From positions 1 to 5,594 of the forward strand of contig DAIDOU010000150.1 in assembly GCA_027458945.1 (NCBI GenBank): a stretch of DNA of 5,594 nucleotides. Reading direction: 5' to 3'. Positions 1 to 5,586 of this stretch are shown here, in pieces. Below the pieces are notes generated by a model. It saw nothing but the letters and a program-made list of their open reading frames with translations, searched no databases and was not told where the DNA came from. Position numbers and translations under genes: made by a program. The stretch comes from Acidobacteriota bacterium (GTDB lineage: Bacteria > Acidobacteriota > Thermoanaerobaculia > Thermoanaerobaculales > Thermoanaerobaculaceae). How positions within the stretch are numbered: the first letter of the stretch is position 1; every line of letters begins with the position of its first letter.

Positions 1-1167
1 CAGGTCGCGTCCGATGGTGAGATGCGTGCCCTCCATCTCGCGGTCCACGGCCTTGCCGATGTCGTGGAGCAGCCCCGCACGCTTGGTGATGCGCACGTCG
101 ACACCGAGCTCGGTGGCCATGTGTGCCGCCAACCACGCGACCTCCTTCGAGTGCGAGAGCACGTTCTGCCCGTACGACGTGCGGAACTGGAGCCGTCCGA
201 GTAGCCTGAGGAGCTCGGGATGGAAGTCTGGCTGGCCCAGCTCGATCGCCGCCGCCTCGCCGTCGCGGAAGATCTTCTCGTCCAGCTCGGCCTGGACCTT
301 GCCGACGACCTCTTCGATGCGGCCGGGATGGATCCGTCCGTCCAGCATGAGGCGCGCCAGCGCGAGCCGCGCCACCTCGCGGCGCACGGGGTCGAAGCAC
401 GAGAGCAGCACGGCGCCCGGCGTATCGTCGACGATCAGATCGACGCCGGTGGCGGTCTCGAGCGCGCGGATGTTGCGCCCCTCGCGGCCGATGATCCGCC
501 CCTTCATCTCGTCGTTCGGGAGGTCCACGACCGAGACGGTGCTCTCGACCACGTGCTCGGCCGCGATCCTCTGGATGGCGAGAGAGATCAGGCGGCGCGC
601 CCGGTTGTTGCCTTCCTGAGTCGCCTCCTCCTCGATGCGGCGGATGATCTTGGCCGCGTCGATACGCGCCTCGTTCTCCATCCTCCGCGTCAGCTCGGCC
701 TTGGCCTGCTCCGATGTCAGGCCGGCGATCCGTTCCAGCTGGGCGCGCTGCTCCGCCGAGGCCGCGGCGAGAGCGTCTTCCTGCATTGCGACCACGCTCT
801 CGCGCTCGTCGAGCTGGCGTCTGCGGTCGTCGAGGTCCTTCGACTGGCCGTCGAGCAGGCGCCCCCGCTCGTCGGCGGCCAGCTCGCGCTCATCGAGACG
901 CCGCTCCGACGCCAGCAGCTCCTGCCGGTACTCGAGCGATTCCCGTTCGAACTCGGACCGCGCCGCGAGGAGCTTCTCGCGCGCCTCGATCTGCGCGTCC
1001 CTGAGACGCTGTTCCGCCTCCTGCTGCGCCGCGCCGAGAACCTGTCGAGCCTCGCGCTCCGCGTCGAGCTGCGTTTGTGCGAGCCGCGCCCGGGCGCTGC
1101 GCCGAACCAAAAAGAAAGCGACAACCGCTGCCAATGCAACGATCGCGACATCGACGGCAACCACCAT
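1..1167 (-). CDS. rny: Ribonuclease Y, N-terminal 389 residues (3' end outside window)
   Basis: RNase Y is a membrane-anchored endoribonuclease that starts bulk mRNA decay. Reading leftwards from the ATG at 1167, the frame stays open to position 1. Residues 3-21 form one hydrophobic N-terminal membrane segment followed by Arg-Arg. Residues about 25-190 are charged and Glu/Arg/Gln/Ala-rich, as in the family's long coiled coil. A KH domain follows (about 210-275) with the signature IIGREGRNIR at 225-234. The HD domain begins near 330, with H339 in LSHS and the metal-binding pair H368-D369 in LLHDIGKA. Family members are about 510-520 residues, so roughly 130 C-terminal residues lie beyond the window. 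A purine-rich SD (AAGGGGGG, 1181-1188) precedes the start with 13 nt spacing. An in-frame GTG at 1176 is only 4 nt from the SD and is the alternative start. The gene lies downstream of 6S RNA and zapA on the same strand. Confidence 0.96.
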   Translation of the reverse strand, partial: MVVAVDVAIVALAAVVAFFLVRRSARARLAQTQLDAEREARQVLGAAQQEAEQRLRDAQIEAREKLLAARSEFERESLEYRQELLASERRLDERELAADERGRLLDGQSKDLDDRRRQLDERESVVAMQEDALAAASAEQRAQLERIAGLTSEQAKAELTRRMENEARIDAAKIIRRIEEEATQEGNNRARRLISLAIQRIAAEHVVESTVSVVDLPNDEMKGRIIGREGRNIRALETATGVDLIVDDTPGAVLLSCFDPVRREVARLALARLMLDGRIHPGRIEEVVGKVQAELDEKIFRDGEAAAIELGQPDFHPELLRLLGRLQFRTSYGQNVLSHSKEVAWLAAHMATELGVDVRITKRAGLLHDIGKAVDREMEGTHLTIGRDL

Positions 1168-1235
1168 GGTGGTCACACACCCCCCCTTTCAATGAACCTG
1201 AGCGGGCACTCGACCCGGGGGTGGTTGGGGAGGTT

Positions 1236-1415
1236 AAAGGCCCCCGCCTCGGCCGTGTGAGCAAACCCATTTGAACCTGTAAACCACAGGTAGGGGCCTG
1301 GCCCGCCCCCCTTCACTCGCCGTGAGGCTGCTCTGGGGGGAGGGACTCGGAGCCCATCAAATAGGTGTTGGTTCAAGAATAGTTTCGCTCATCACCAACC
1401 GCGCAGGGGCCCCCT
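1236..1415 (-). ncRNA. ssrS: 6S RNA (candidate), regulator of RNA polymerase
   Basis: 6S RNA mimics an open promoter and sequesters housekeeping-sigma RNA polymerase. This 250-bp non-coding gap between zapA and rny folds by hand into the expected rod. The terminal stem pairs GGCCCCUGC (1411-1403) with GCGGGGGCC (1247-1239). A large central bubble follows. An inner 10-bp helix pairs 1366-1357 with 1274-1265 (ACCUAUUUGA with UCAAAUGGGU, one G:U). A short GGGCU/AGGCCC helix leads to an apical stem of 1344-1335 with 1311-1302 (CCCUCCCCCC with GGGGGGCGGG, one mismatch). The bubble strand carries GCGGUUGGUGA and CUUGAACCAA, which resemble stretches of the E. coli 6S sequence as I remember it. Length of about 180 nt is typical, and zapA is the classical neighbour of ssrS in proteobacteria. 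The ends are estimates; a short UUU run follows the closing stem. No covariance-model search was possible. Confidence 0.8.
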
Positions 1416-1430
1416 CTCAAGCTTTCCGCG

Positions 1431-1448
1431 GCCCTCCATCAGGAGGGC
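1431..1448 (-). terminator. Hairpin at the end of zapA, possible terminator or processing site
   Basis: On the minus strand, GCCCTCC (1448-1442) and GGAGGGC (1437-1431) form a perfect 7-bp GC-rich stem with a TGAT loop, and the zapA TGA stop codon falls in that loop. No U-tract follows, so it is not a canonical intrinsic terminator. It could slow polymerase, protect the zapA mRNA 3' end, or separate zapA from the 6S RNA just downstream. The hairpin is seen directly; the function is inferred. Confidence 0.4.
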
Positions 1449-1729
1449 GTCAGAACGTCGTCCAACCGCCGGATCAAACCTTCCACCCGCTGCCGAAACT
1501 GCTCCGCTCGAACTCCAGGTTCTGTCTCGTGTTCCTTGAATAGCTCGTCCGCGATGTTCAGCGCCGTCAGCACCGCGAGCTTGGACGTGTCCACGTGCGG
1601 CGAGACTTCGGCCAGCTCTCGCATCCGCCGGTCCACGAAGCGGGCCAGCTCCTGCACACGCTCGCTCCCCTCCGTGGCGCGCAGCTCGAACCGGCGTCCA
1701 AAGATCTCAACCGTCGTTTGGCTGCTCAC
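1439..1729 (-). CDS. zapA: Cell division protein ZapA
   Basis: ZapA binds FtsZ and bundles protofilaments in the cytoplasmic division ring. The 96-residue product matches the family in length and layout. A short N-terminal globular part contains VEIFGRRFELRA, like the usual V.I.G..Y.L.. strand motif. It is followed by the helix with the conserved pattern VDTSKLAVLTALNIADEL and a C-terminal coiled coil ending at RLDDVLTPS. I chose GTG 1729 because GAGAGGAG (1747-1740) sits 10 nt upstream. A longer in-frame GTG at 1762 would add 11 residues, lacks a clear SD, and overlaps a possible -10 box TATACT (1759-1754). The bactofilin gene ends 63 nt upstream, and 6S RNA then rny follow on the same strand. 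Confidence 0.93.
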   Translation of the reverse strand: MSSQTTVEIFGRRFELRATEGSERVQELARFVDRRMRELAEVSPHVDTSKLAVLTALNIADELFKEHETEPGVRAEQFRQRVEGLIRRLDDVLTPS

Positions 1730-1753
1730 GGTCGGCGCACTCCTCTCGATTGG

Positions 1754-1759
1754 AGTATA
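1754..1759 (-). promoter_or_regulatory. Possible -10 element of a zapA promoter
   Basis: TATACT on the minus strand lies 24 nt upstream of the preferred zapA start and just upstream of its SD, a suitable place for a -10 box. There is no good -35 hexamer at 16-18 nt; a TTGACG nearby is only 7 nt away. The assignment is weak. zapA could instead be read through from the bactofilin transcript. Confidence 0.3.
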
Positions 1760-1792
1760 CACCGACCGTCAAACCCCTGTAGGACAGCCGTT

Positions 1793-2182
1793 TCAGCGGG
1801 TTTTCGCGGGCCCCGGCGCGGCCTCGGACGAGGTCATCTCGACCCGGCCCTCGAGCCTGGCGCCTTCGACGACGTGGAGCGCGGGAGCACTGACATCGCC
1901 CTTGACGACCGCCGTCGCGAGCAGTTCCACGAGCTTGGTCGCGCTCACGCGCCCCGTCACCGACCCGGCCACCCGGACGACGGTGCCGTGCACGTCGGCC
2001 TCGACCTTCGCCCCCTCGGCGACCTCGCACGGCGCCTCCAGGGTGATGCTTCCCTTGAGCGCGCCCTCGATCCGCGCCGCTCCGCGGCCGGTCAAGGCTC
2101 CCTCGATCCGGCTCTCCCGGCCAACCACGGTGGTCCCCGGCGCCTGCCTGCCATCGAGCCTGCTGTCCGCGTCCTTCGCCAC
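1793..2182 (-). CDS. Bactofilin (polymer-forming cytoskeletal protein)
   Basis: Bactofilins assemble without nucleotide into filaments through a right-handed beta-helix and position envelope or cell-shape machinery. The 129-residue protein has short disordered ends around a core of about residues 15-115. The core has the hexapeptide-like periodicity of the family: repeated G-x-x-x-I/V-E-G steps (RIEGALTG, RIEGALKG, VEADVHG, VAGSVTG), then VVKGDVSAPALHVVEGARLEGRVEM, which matches the usual family C-terminal pattern. I chose GTG 2182 because the SD AGGGAGG lies 5 nt upstream. A longer TTG start at 2218 would run into the tRNA-Gly 3' end. The gene begins 24 nt after the tRNA CCA end with no room for another promoter, so it is probably co-transcribed with tRNA-Gly. 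Which bactofilin subgroup it belongs to cannot be told. Confidence 0.9.
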   Translation of the reverse strand: MAKDADSRLDGRQAPGTTVVGRESRIEGALTGRGAARIEGALKGSITLEAPCEVAEGAKVEADVHGTVVRVAGSVTGRVSATKLVELLATAVVKGDVSAPALHVVEGARLEGRVEMTSSEAAPGPAKTR

Positions 2183-2186
2183 AGGG

Positions 2187-2207
2187 ACCTCCCTGCTCCG
2201 GGGAGGT
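2187..2207 (-). promoter_or_regulatory. Hairpin masking the bactofilin ribosome-binding site
   Basis: On the minus strand, ACCTCCC (2207-2201) and GGGAGGT (2193-2187) form a perfect 7-bp stem around the 7-nt loop CGGAGCA. The 3' arm is the bactofilin SD, and the 5' arm starts with the terminal A of the tRNA-Gly CCA. The SD is therefore paired in the primary transcript. tRNA 3' maturation would remove only one base pair. The pairing is seen directly; any regulatory effect is inferred. Confidence 0.5.
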
Positions 2208-2282
2208 GGAGCGGGCAACGGGATTTGAACCCGCGACTTTCAGCTTGGGAAGCTGACACTCTACCAGCTGAGTTATGCCCGC
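2207..2282 (-). tRNA. tRNA-Gly, anticodon CCC, with encoded CCA
   Basis: A full cloverleaf reads leftwards from 2282. The acceptor GCGGGCA pairs perfectly with TGCCCGC. The D-arm contains AGCTGGTAGAG. The anticodon stem TCAGC/GCTGA encloses the loop TTCCCAA, giving anticodon CCC for GGG codons. The T-arm contains GGTTCAAATCC. The discriminator is U, normal for bacterial tRNA-Gly, and CCA is encoded at 2209-2207. A consensus-like promoter lies upstream at 2305-2333. Confidence 0.97.
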
Positions 2283-2304
2283 TCACGCCCGGATGGGCGC
2301 GATG

Positions 2305-2333
2305 AAAGTACCGTGGGGTCGCCGGGCTGTCAA
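2305..2333 (-). promoter_or_regulatory. Sigma70-type promoter of tRNA-Gly (and probably bactofilin)
   Basis: On the minus strand a perfect -35 TTGACA (2333-2328) is separated by exactly 17 nt from -10 TACTTT (2310-2305). Initiation is expected near 2297, leaving about 15 nt of 5' leader before the tRNA. It lies back to back with the promoter of the gene starting at 2416. Confidence 0.75.
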
Positions 2334-2363
2334 GGCCGCCCGCCCGCCGTGGCTCCAGCGGCC

Positions 2364-2392
2364 TTGCGGCTGGGCCCCGGAAACCCTACGAT
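2364..2392 (+). promoter_or_regulatory. Putative promoter of the DUF4097-type gene
   Basis: TTGCGG (2364-2369) and TACGAT (2387-2392) are spaced by 17 nt and sit 24 nt upstream of the ATG at 2416. Transcription would start near 2399, giving a leader of under 20 nt that holds the SD. The boxes are moderately close to consensus; position and spacing are the main support. Confidence 0.5.
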
Positions 2393-2415
2393 GCCGTTGC
2401 ACACTGGAGGGGACG

Positions 2416-3339
2416 ATGAGAATGCCCGTGATCGGTGCGCTGATGGTGCTGCTCGCCGCGACCGCGGCGGCCACGGAGAAGCACGAGGTGATCGAGAAGT
2501 CGTACCCCTCCTCGGCCGGCAAGGTCGTTCTCGTGGACGCGGGGCCGCTCGATCTGGCCGTGCGCGCCTCCGACATCTCCGACATCCGCCTCAAGGTGGA
2601 CATCGTGGTGGACTCCCTCACCGAGGTCAAGGCCGACGCGTGGCTCGCGGCGCATCGCCCCACGATCGAGGACAAGGACGGGGAGCTGCGGATCACCGCC
2701 CCGGACCCCGGCGGGCTGAGCCTGCTCAAGGGCGTGCTCGTGACCCGCGCCCGGATCGAGCTCACCCTGCCCCCGAACGTCCGGCCCGACCTCACCACGT
2801 CCTCGGGCTCTTTGCGCGTGGACGGCGAGTTCCCCGCGGTGCGCCCGCTCCGCCTGCGCACCGCGGGCGGCGACAGCGAGCTGACCGGCTGGGCGCCGGA
2901 GATCGAGGCGCGCTCCACGTCGGGGGACATCACGCTGCGCGCCAGCCGGGCGATCGAGTCGCTCATGGTCCGCACGGCCGGCGGCTCGGTCGAGCTCTCC
3001 GGCGGCGCCCGTAACCTGCACTGCGACACCTCGAGCGGCGACGTCCACATGTCGGGGCTGCTGGGGCCGGCCGTGATCTCGACCACCTCGGGGAACGTCG
3101 TCACCCGCTTCGATGCCCTGGCGCCGGCCGACGTCGTGCGCGTCACGACCACCTCGGGCCGGGTCCGCGTCACGCTGCCGCCGGGCTCCCAACCGGGGGG
3201 CGAGCTGATCACGAGCCGGGGCGAGATCCGCTCCTCGTTCGCCGGCGTCACCGACCCGAAGACGCCGCGCCTCGACCTGTCGGGCAAAGGGCCGATGGTG
3301 TACATCACGACGACCTCGTCGCGCATCGAGCTCTACTGA
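2416..3339 (+). CDS. Secreted DUF4097-type beta-repeat protein
   Basis: The 307-residue product has a signal peptide: Arg2, a hydrophobic stretch at 4-15 and an A-x-A site around 17-19. Mature protein would be exported to the periplasm or cell surface. The mature part is made of repeated short strands with a T-S/A-G-D/S signature near residues 127, 149, 168, 187, 205, 223, 245, 266 and 298, spaced about 18-22 residues (32 before the last). Examples are TSSGSLRV, TAGGSVEL, TSSGDVHM and TTSGRVRV. This is the pattern of the DUF4097 family, predicted to fold as a beta-helix or roll. No enzymatic motif is visible and the function is unknown; members are often loosely labelled adhesin-like. I chose ATG 2416 because GGAGGGG (2407-2413) lies just upstream, whereas in-frame extension upstream would overlap both promoters and the tRNA-Gly gene. 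It is monocistronic, followed by the tRNA-Ala promoter. Confidence 0.88.
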   Translation: MRMPVIGALMVLLAATAAATEKHEVIEKSYPSSAGKVVLVDAGPLDLAVRASDISDIRLKVDIVVDSLTEVKADAWLAAHRPTIEDKDGELRITAPDPGGLSLLKGVLVTRARIELTLPPNVRPDLTTSSGSLRVDGEFPAVRPLRLRTAGGDSELTGWAPEIEARSTSGDITLRASRAIESLMVRTAGGSVELSGGARNLHCDTSSGDVHMSGLLGPAVISTTSGNVVTRFDALAPADVVRVTTTSGRVRVTLPPGSQPGGELITSRGEIRSSFAGVTDPKTPRLDLSGKGPMVYITTTSSRIELY

Positions 3340-3356
3340 GGCCCGACCGGCCGTTC

Positions 3357-3385
3357 TTGTCCGGGTCGTGGGCCCGTGGTAAACT
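3357..3385 (+). promoter_or_regulatory. Promoter of tRNA-Ala
   Basis: TTGTCC (3357-3362) and TAAACT (3380-3385) are separated by exactly 17 nt and end 16 nt before the tRNA. Initiation would be near 3392. It starts 18 nt after the stop codon of the preceding gene. Confidence 0.65.
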
Positions 3386-3401
3386 CCCGCTCCCAACGGG
3401 T

Positions 3402-3474
<73 letters not shown>

Positions 3475-3519
3475 CTAAAATCAGCAGGCTGTAAGTACGA
3501 AAGCGCGGGGCGGGGGCAC

Positions 3520-3550
3520 TGGGACTCGAACCGCAGGGTTTCGAGTCCCA
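3520..3550. repeat. 11-bp perfect inverted repeat made of tRNA T-arm-like sequence
   Basis: TGGGACTCGAA (3520-3530) and TTCGAGTCCCA (3540-3550) are exact reverse complements around the 9-nt loop CCGCAGGGT. Each arm read outward resembles the T-loop/T-stem of a tRNA (GGTTCGAGTCC type), but no acceptor, D or anticodon arm is present. No U-tract follows on either strand, so it does not look like an intrinsic terminator. It lies 46 nt after tRNA-Ala, at the edge of eroded DNA. It could be an old integration or recombination footprint; the origin is inferred. Confidence 0.6.
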
Positions 3551-3560
3551 CGGAGGCCGC

Positions 3561-3752
3561 CTGGACGGTCGATTGGATGTTCGGCCGCCTCGTGTCTCGG
3601 ACGCCACGTCCGTCTTGACGCTCTCGGAGCGGTTGGGTTACCCCGCGACATTGCCGCAGCTGGAGTCCCGCTTGCGGGCGCTGATCGCGCCCACCGCCGA
3701 TGCCTGCCTAGCGGCCGATGGGGCCAACGGAACGATTGCGGAGGGGGAATAG
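3561..3752 (+). pseudogene. N-terminal remnant of a GNAT-family acetyltransferase
   Basis: The frame ending at TAG 3750-3752 encodes about 60 residues. They read VRPPRVSDATSVLTLSERLG, then YPATLPQLESRLRALIAPTA, then a strand-like CLAADGANGTIAE. This is the usual start of a GNAT acetyltransferase: strand 1 'VRPA...DA..L..L...LGYP', helices, and strands 2-3 with a DG.I turn. Family members are about 140-170 residues, so the acetyl-CoA-binding core (motif A) is missing. The frame has no ATG; CTG 3561 or TTG 3573 could be starts, with GGAGG at 3552-3556. The break falls around 3740-3750, directly before the next gene, whose SD is in the remnant's last codons. It is most likely a deletion relic. 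The family call rests on pattern recognition without a search. Confidence 0.5.
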
Positions 3753-3755
3753 CGC

Positions 3756-4210
3756 GTGCTCGGAAAGATGCTCAGCAAGCGCGCGCTGCTGCTCTTCATC
3801 GCGGAAACCTTCGGGCCGCTGATCGTCTTCTATGGCTTCGAGCATACGCTTGGCCTGAAAGCGGCCATCATCGCGGGGCTCGTGACGGGCGTGATCAGCC
3901 TGGCGTTCGAGCTGGCGCGCACCAAGCGGTTCTCCGCGATGACGGCCTACGTGACGGTGTCGCTGGTCGTCTTCGGCTATCTCGATCTTCGATACGCGAC
4001 GAGCGGACTGTTCCTCGAGCTGGAGCCAGTGTTCGGCGGCGTGGCCATCGCGCTCTTCTTCCTCGGCTCCTCAGCGCTTGGCCGCCCCGTGATGGTCGAG
4101 CTGGCCGAGAAGCAGATTGGGCGTTCTCTGCCTCCGAAGGCCCGCCCCTACGTGGCGCGTTTGAACATGATCTGGGGACTATTCTTCCTGGCTCGGGCGG
4201 GTCTCTACCT
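3756..4210 (+). pseudogene. YciB/IspZ-like septation membrane protein, 3' end cut by an IS
   Basis: About 151 native residues are left. They form several membrane helices: about 9-27 (LLLFIAETFGPLIVFYG), 33-48, 59-75 (AYVTVSLVVFGYL), 87-105 (VFGGVAIALFFLGSSAL) and 132-149. The order F.ELEP, then a 'LFFLGSS..GRPVM' helix, then KQIGRSLPP..RPYVARLNMIWGLFFL, follows the YciB (intracellular septation protein A) family, where W-K-P, G.Q.LP and LN.AWALFF occur in the same order. YciB is an inner-membrane protein linked to envelope synthesis and division. GTG 3756 is preferred, with GGAGGGG 9 nt upstream; ATG 3768 is the alternative. Compared with E. coli YciB, the last membrane segment is missing. 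At 4211 the frame enters the IS and stays open to 4622 with non-native sequence, so any product would be a chimera of 288 residues. Confidence 0.7.
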
Positions 4211-4224
4211 CATAGGTGTTAGCA
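4211..4224 (+). repeat. Left terminal inverted repeat of the IS
   Basis: CATAGGTGTTAGCA pairs with the right end with one T/C difference at position 7. Similarity stops after 14 bp. Just inside it, TTGGAC at 4230-4235 is a possible -35 for the transposase, but the -10 at the right spacing (CGAGAT) is poor. Confidence 0.85.
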
Positions 4225-4266
4225 GAATTTTGGACAGGGGCCGGAAGCCGTGCGAGATCTTCAGAC

Positions 4267-5586
4267 ATGGAACACGCGCACGGTATCGCGGACTGGGAGA
4301 CGCTGCTCGACTGCCTGCCTTCGGACTACGAGGAGTTGGCGGACGAGTACAAGCAGCTCAACCGGCAGTGGCCGAATGCAAAGGTGCAGGACGCGAAGAC
4401 GTTGCTGCGGTTCGTGTTCGCGCACGTTGGGGCGGACCTTCCGTTGCGCCAGACGGTGGTGGCGGTGGGAGAAGCGGGCGGGCCGAAGCTGAGTGCGGTA
4501 CGATTGCATCTGCGGATGCGGCGCGCCCATCCGTATCTTGCGGCACTGGTATCGCGCATGCTGCCTGCGTCGGCGGCGGTCGCGCCGGAGCGCTGGGACG
4601 GCTACGACCTGGTTCTGACTGACGCCTCGGCGATTTGCGGACCAGGCGCGGAGGGGACAGACGCGCGTCTCCATGTCGTGATTCGCGTGGCAGATCTACG
4701 GGTCCTGCAAGTCGAGGTGACCGGCGTCGAGGGAGGCGAGACGTTGCGTCGCTTCCATTGGGAGCGCAATCAGCTCGTGATCGGCGACCGTGGATATAGC
4801 AATGGACGCGGCATTGCGTCGGTAGTTGCCGATGGAGCCGACGCGCTGGTGCGATTCAACTCGGCTTCGATGCCGCTGGTCTCAGCGGCGTCCAGCGCCG
4901 AAGTCGACGTCCTCGGTTGGTGTCGCGCTTTGCAAGGTCATCGCGCCACGGAACTCGACGTGGTCACGTACTGGCGCGATGGTCGCGAGCGGCGGGAGCT
5001 GCGCGGGCGCCTCATCGGGATTCGCCTGCCGGACGAGGATGCGAGCAGCGCGCGCGACTGGGTGCGGCGAGAGCACGGCGCCAACGCCAGCGCGGAGCAG
5101 TTGGAACAGGCCGGCTACATTCTGCTGTTCACGACGGCGCCGGCCGGGCGGCTCCCGGCGGCGCGTGCAGTCGAGGCTTATCGCCTGCGCTGGCAGATCG
5201 AGCTGCAATTCAAGCGGTGGAAATCGCTGTGCCGTTTCGACCGCTTGCCCAACTACCGTGACGACACGATCAAGAGCTGGCTCACCGGAAAGCTGCTGCT
5301 GGGGCTCGTTGTCGACCGCATCGGAGCCCAAGCACTTCCAACAGCAGCCCATTCCTCGCAGCCGCCCACCGCGATGGCGCGCAACCCCTGGAAGCTCACT
5401 AACCTCATCTGGGCGGCAATGCTCGCCGCCGTCATGCCGATTGGCCTGAACCGCGTCGTTAAGCATGTTCCGCAGATCGTCGCAGCCCTCGATGCCTGCG
5501 ACTCCCATCTCGAGCAGCGTCAACTCACGCTCTTCCGCGAGCACTTCCCCGCGGATCGCAACCCTGAACCCCGCTGCAAATGCTAA
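4267..5586 (+). CDS. IS4-family DDE transposase
   Basis: This 439-residue transposase would catalyse cut-and-paste movement of the surrounding element. The N-terminal part (about 40-100) includes LPLRQTVVAVGEAGGPKLSAVRLHLR, consistent with the helix-turn-helix end-binding region of IS4 enzymes. The RNase-H-like core has the first acidic residue D119 in LVLTDAS and the second D174 in VIGDRGY. After a long insertion (about 195-285, mostly beta by sequence), E312 lies in YRLRWQIELQFKRWK, which fits the family signature Y305-x2-R308-x3-E312-x6-K319 exactly. No frameshift or internal stop is seen, so it may be active. I chose ATG 4267; the frame is open back to a GTG at 4216, but that lies inside the left repeat and has no SD. 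No strong SD precedes 4267 either. The stop codon TAA is within the right repeat. Confidence 0.93.
   Translation: MEHAHGIADWETLLDCLPSDYEELADEYKQLNRQWPNAKVQDAKTLLRFVFAHVGADLPLRQTVVAVGEAGGPKLSAVRLHLRMRRAHPYLAALVSRMLPASAAVAPERWDGYDLVLTDASAICGPGAEGTDARLHVVIRVADLRVLQVEVTGVEGGETLRRFHWERNQLVIGDRGYSNGRGIASVVADGADALVRFNSASMPLVSAASSAEVDVLGWCRALQGHRATELDVVTYWRDGRERRELRGRLIGIRLPDEDASSARDWVRREHGANASAEQLEQAGYILLFTTAPAGRLPAARAVEAYRLRWQIELQFKRWKSLCRFDRLPNYRDDTIKSWLTGKLLLGLVVDRIGAQALPTAAHSSQPPTAMARNPWKLTNLIWAAMLAAVMPIGLNRVVKHVPQIVAALDACDSHLEQRQLTLFREHFPADRNPEPRCKC

Noticed and set aside
220..1260. Long plus-strand open frame (346 codons) opposite rny
   Set aside because: It is the antisense shadow of a clear RNase Y coding region in GC-rich DNA; its translation shows no family pattern and it runs on into the 6S RNA gene.
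1358..1377. ATAGGTGTT shared by the 6S region (1361-1369) and the IS left end (4212-4220)
   Set aside because: Only 9 bp match, in unrelated contexts (a 6S helix and an IS terminus), so it is treated as chance.
1762..1794. TTGACG followed by TATACT upstream of zapA as a full promoter
   Set aside because: The spacing between the two boxes is only 7 nt, too short for a sigma70 pair; only the -10-like box is kept as a weak candidate.
1536..2305. Plus-strand frames of 230 and 236 codons across zapA, bactofilin and tRNA-Gly
   Set aside because: They cross a tRNA and two well-supported genes on the other strand, so they are shadows.
2283..3326. Long minus-strand open frame (347 codons) opposite the DUF4097-type gene
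   Set aside because: Low-complexity Ser/Arg/Pro-rich antisense shadow. The plus strand has a promoter, SD, signal peptide and regular repeats.
3520..3550. Hairpin as a CRISPR repeat or intrinsic terminator
   Set aside because: Only one copy is present with no spacers, and there is no T-run on either strand.
4211..4622. C-terminal 137-residue extension of the YciB-like frame as a native domain
   Set aside because: It is encoded inside the IS, out of frame with the transposase, and starts exactly at the terminal repeat.
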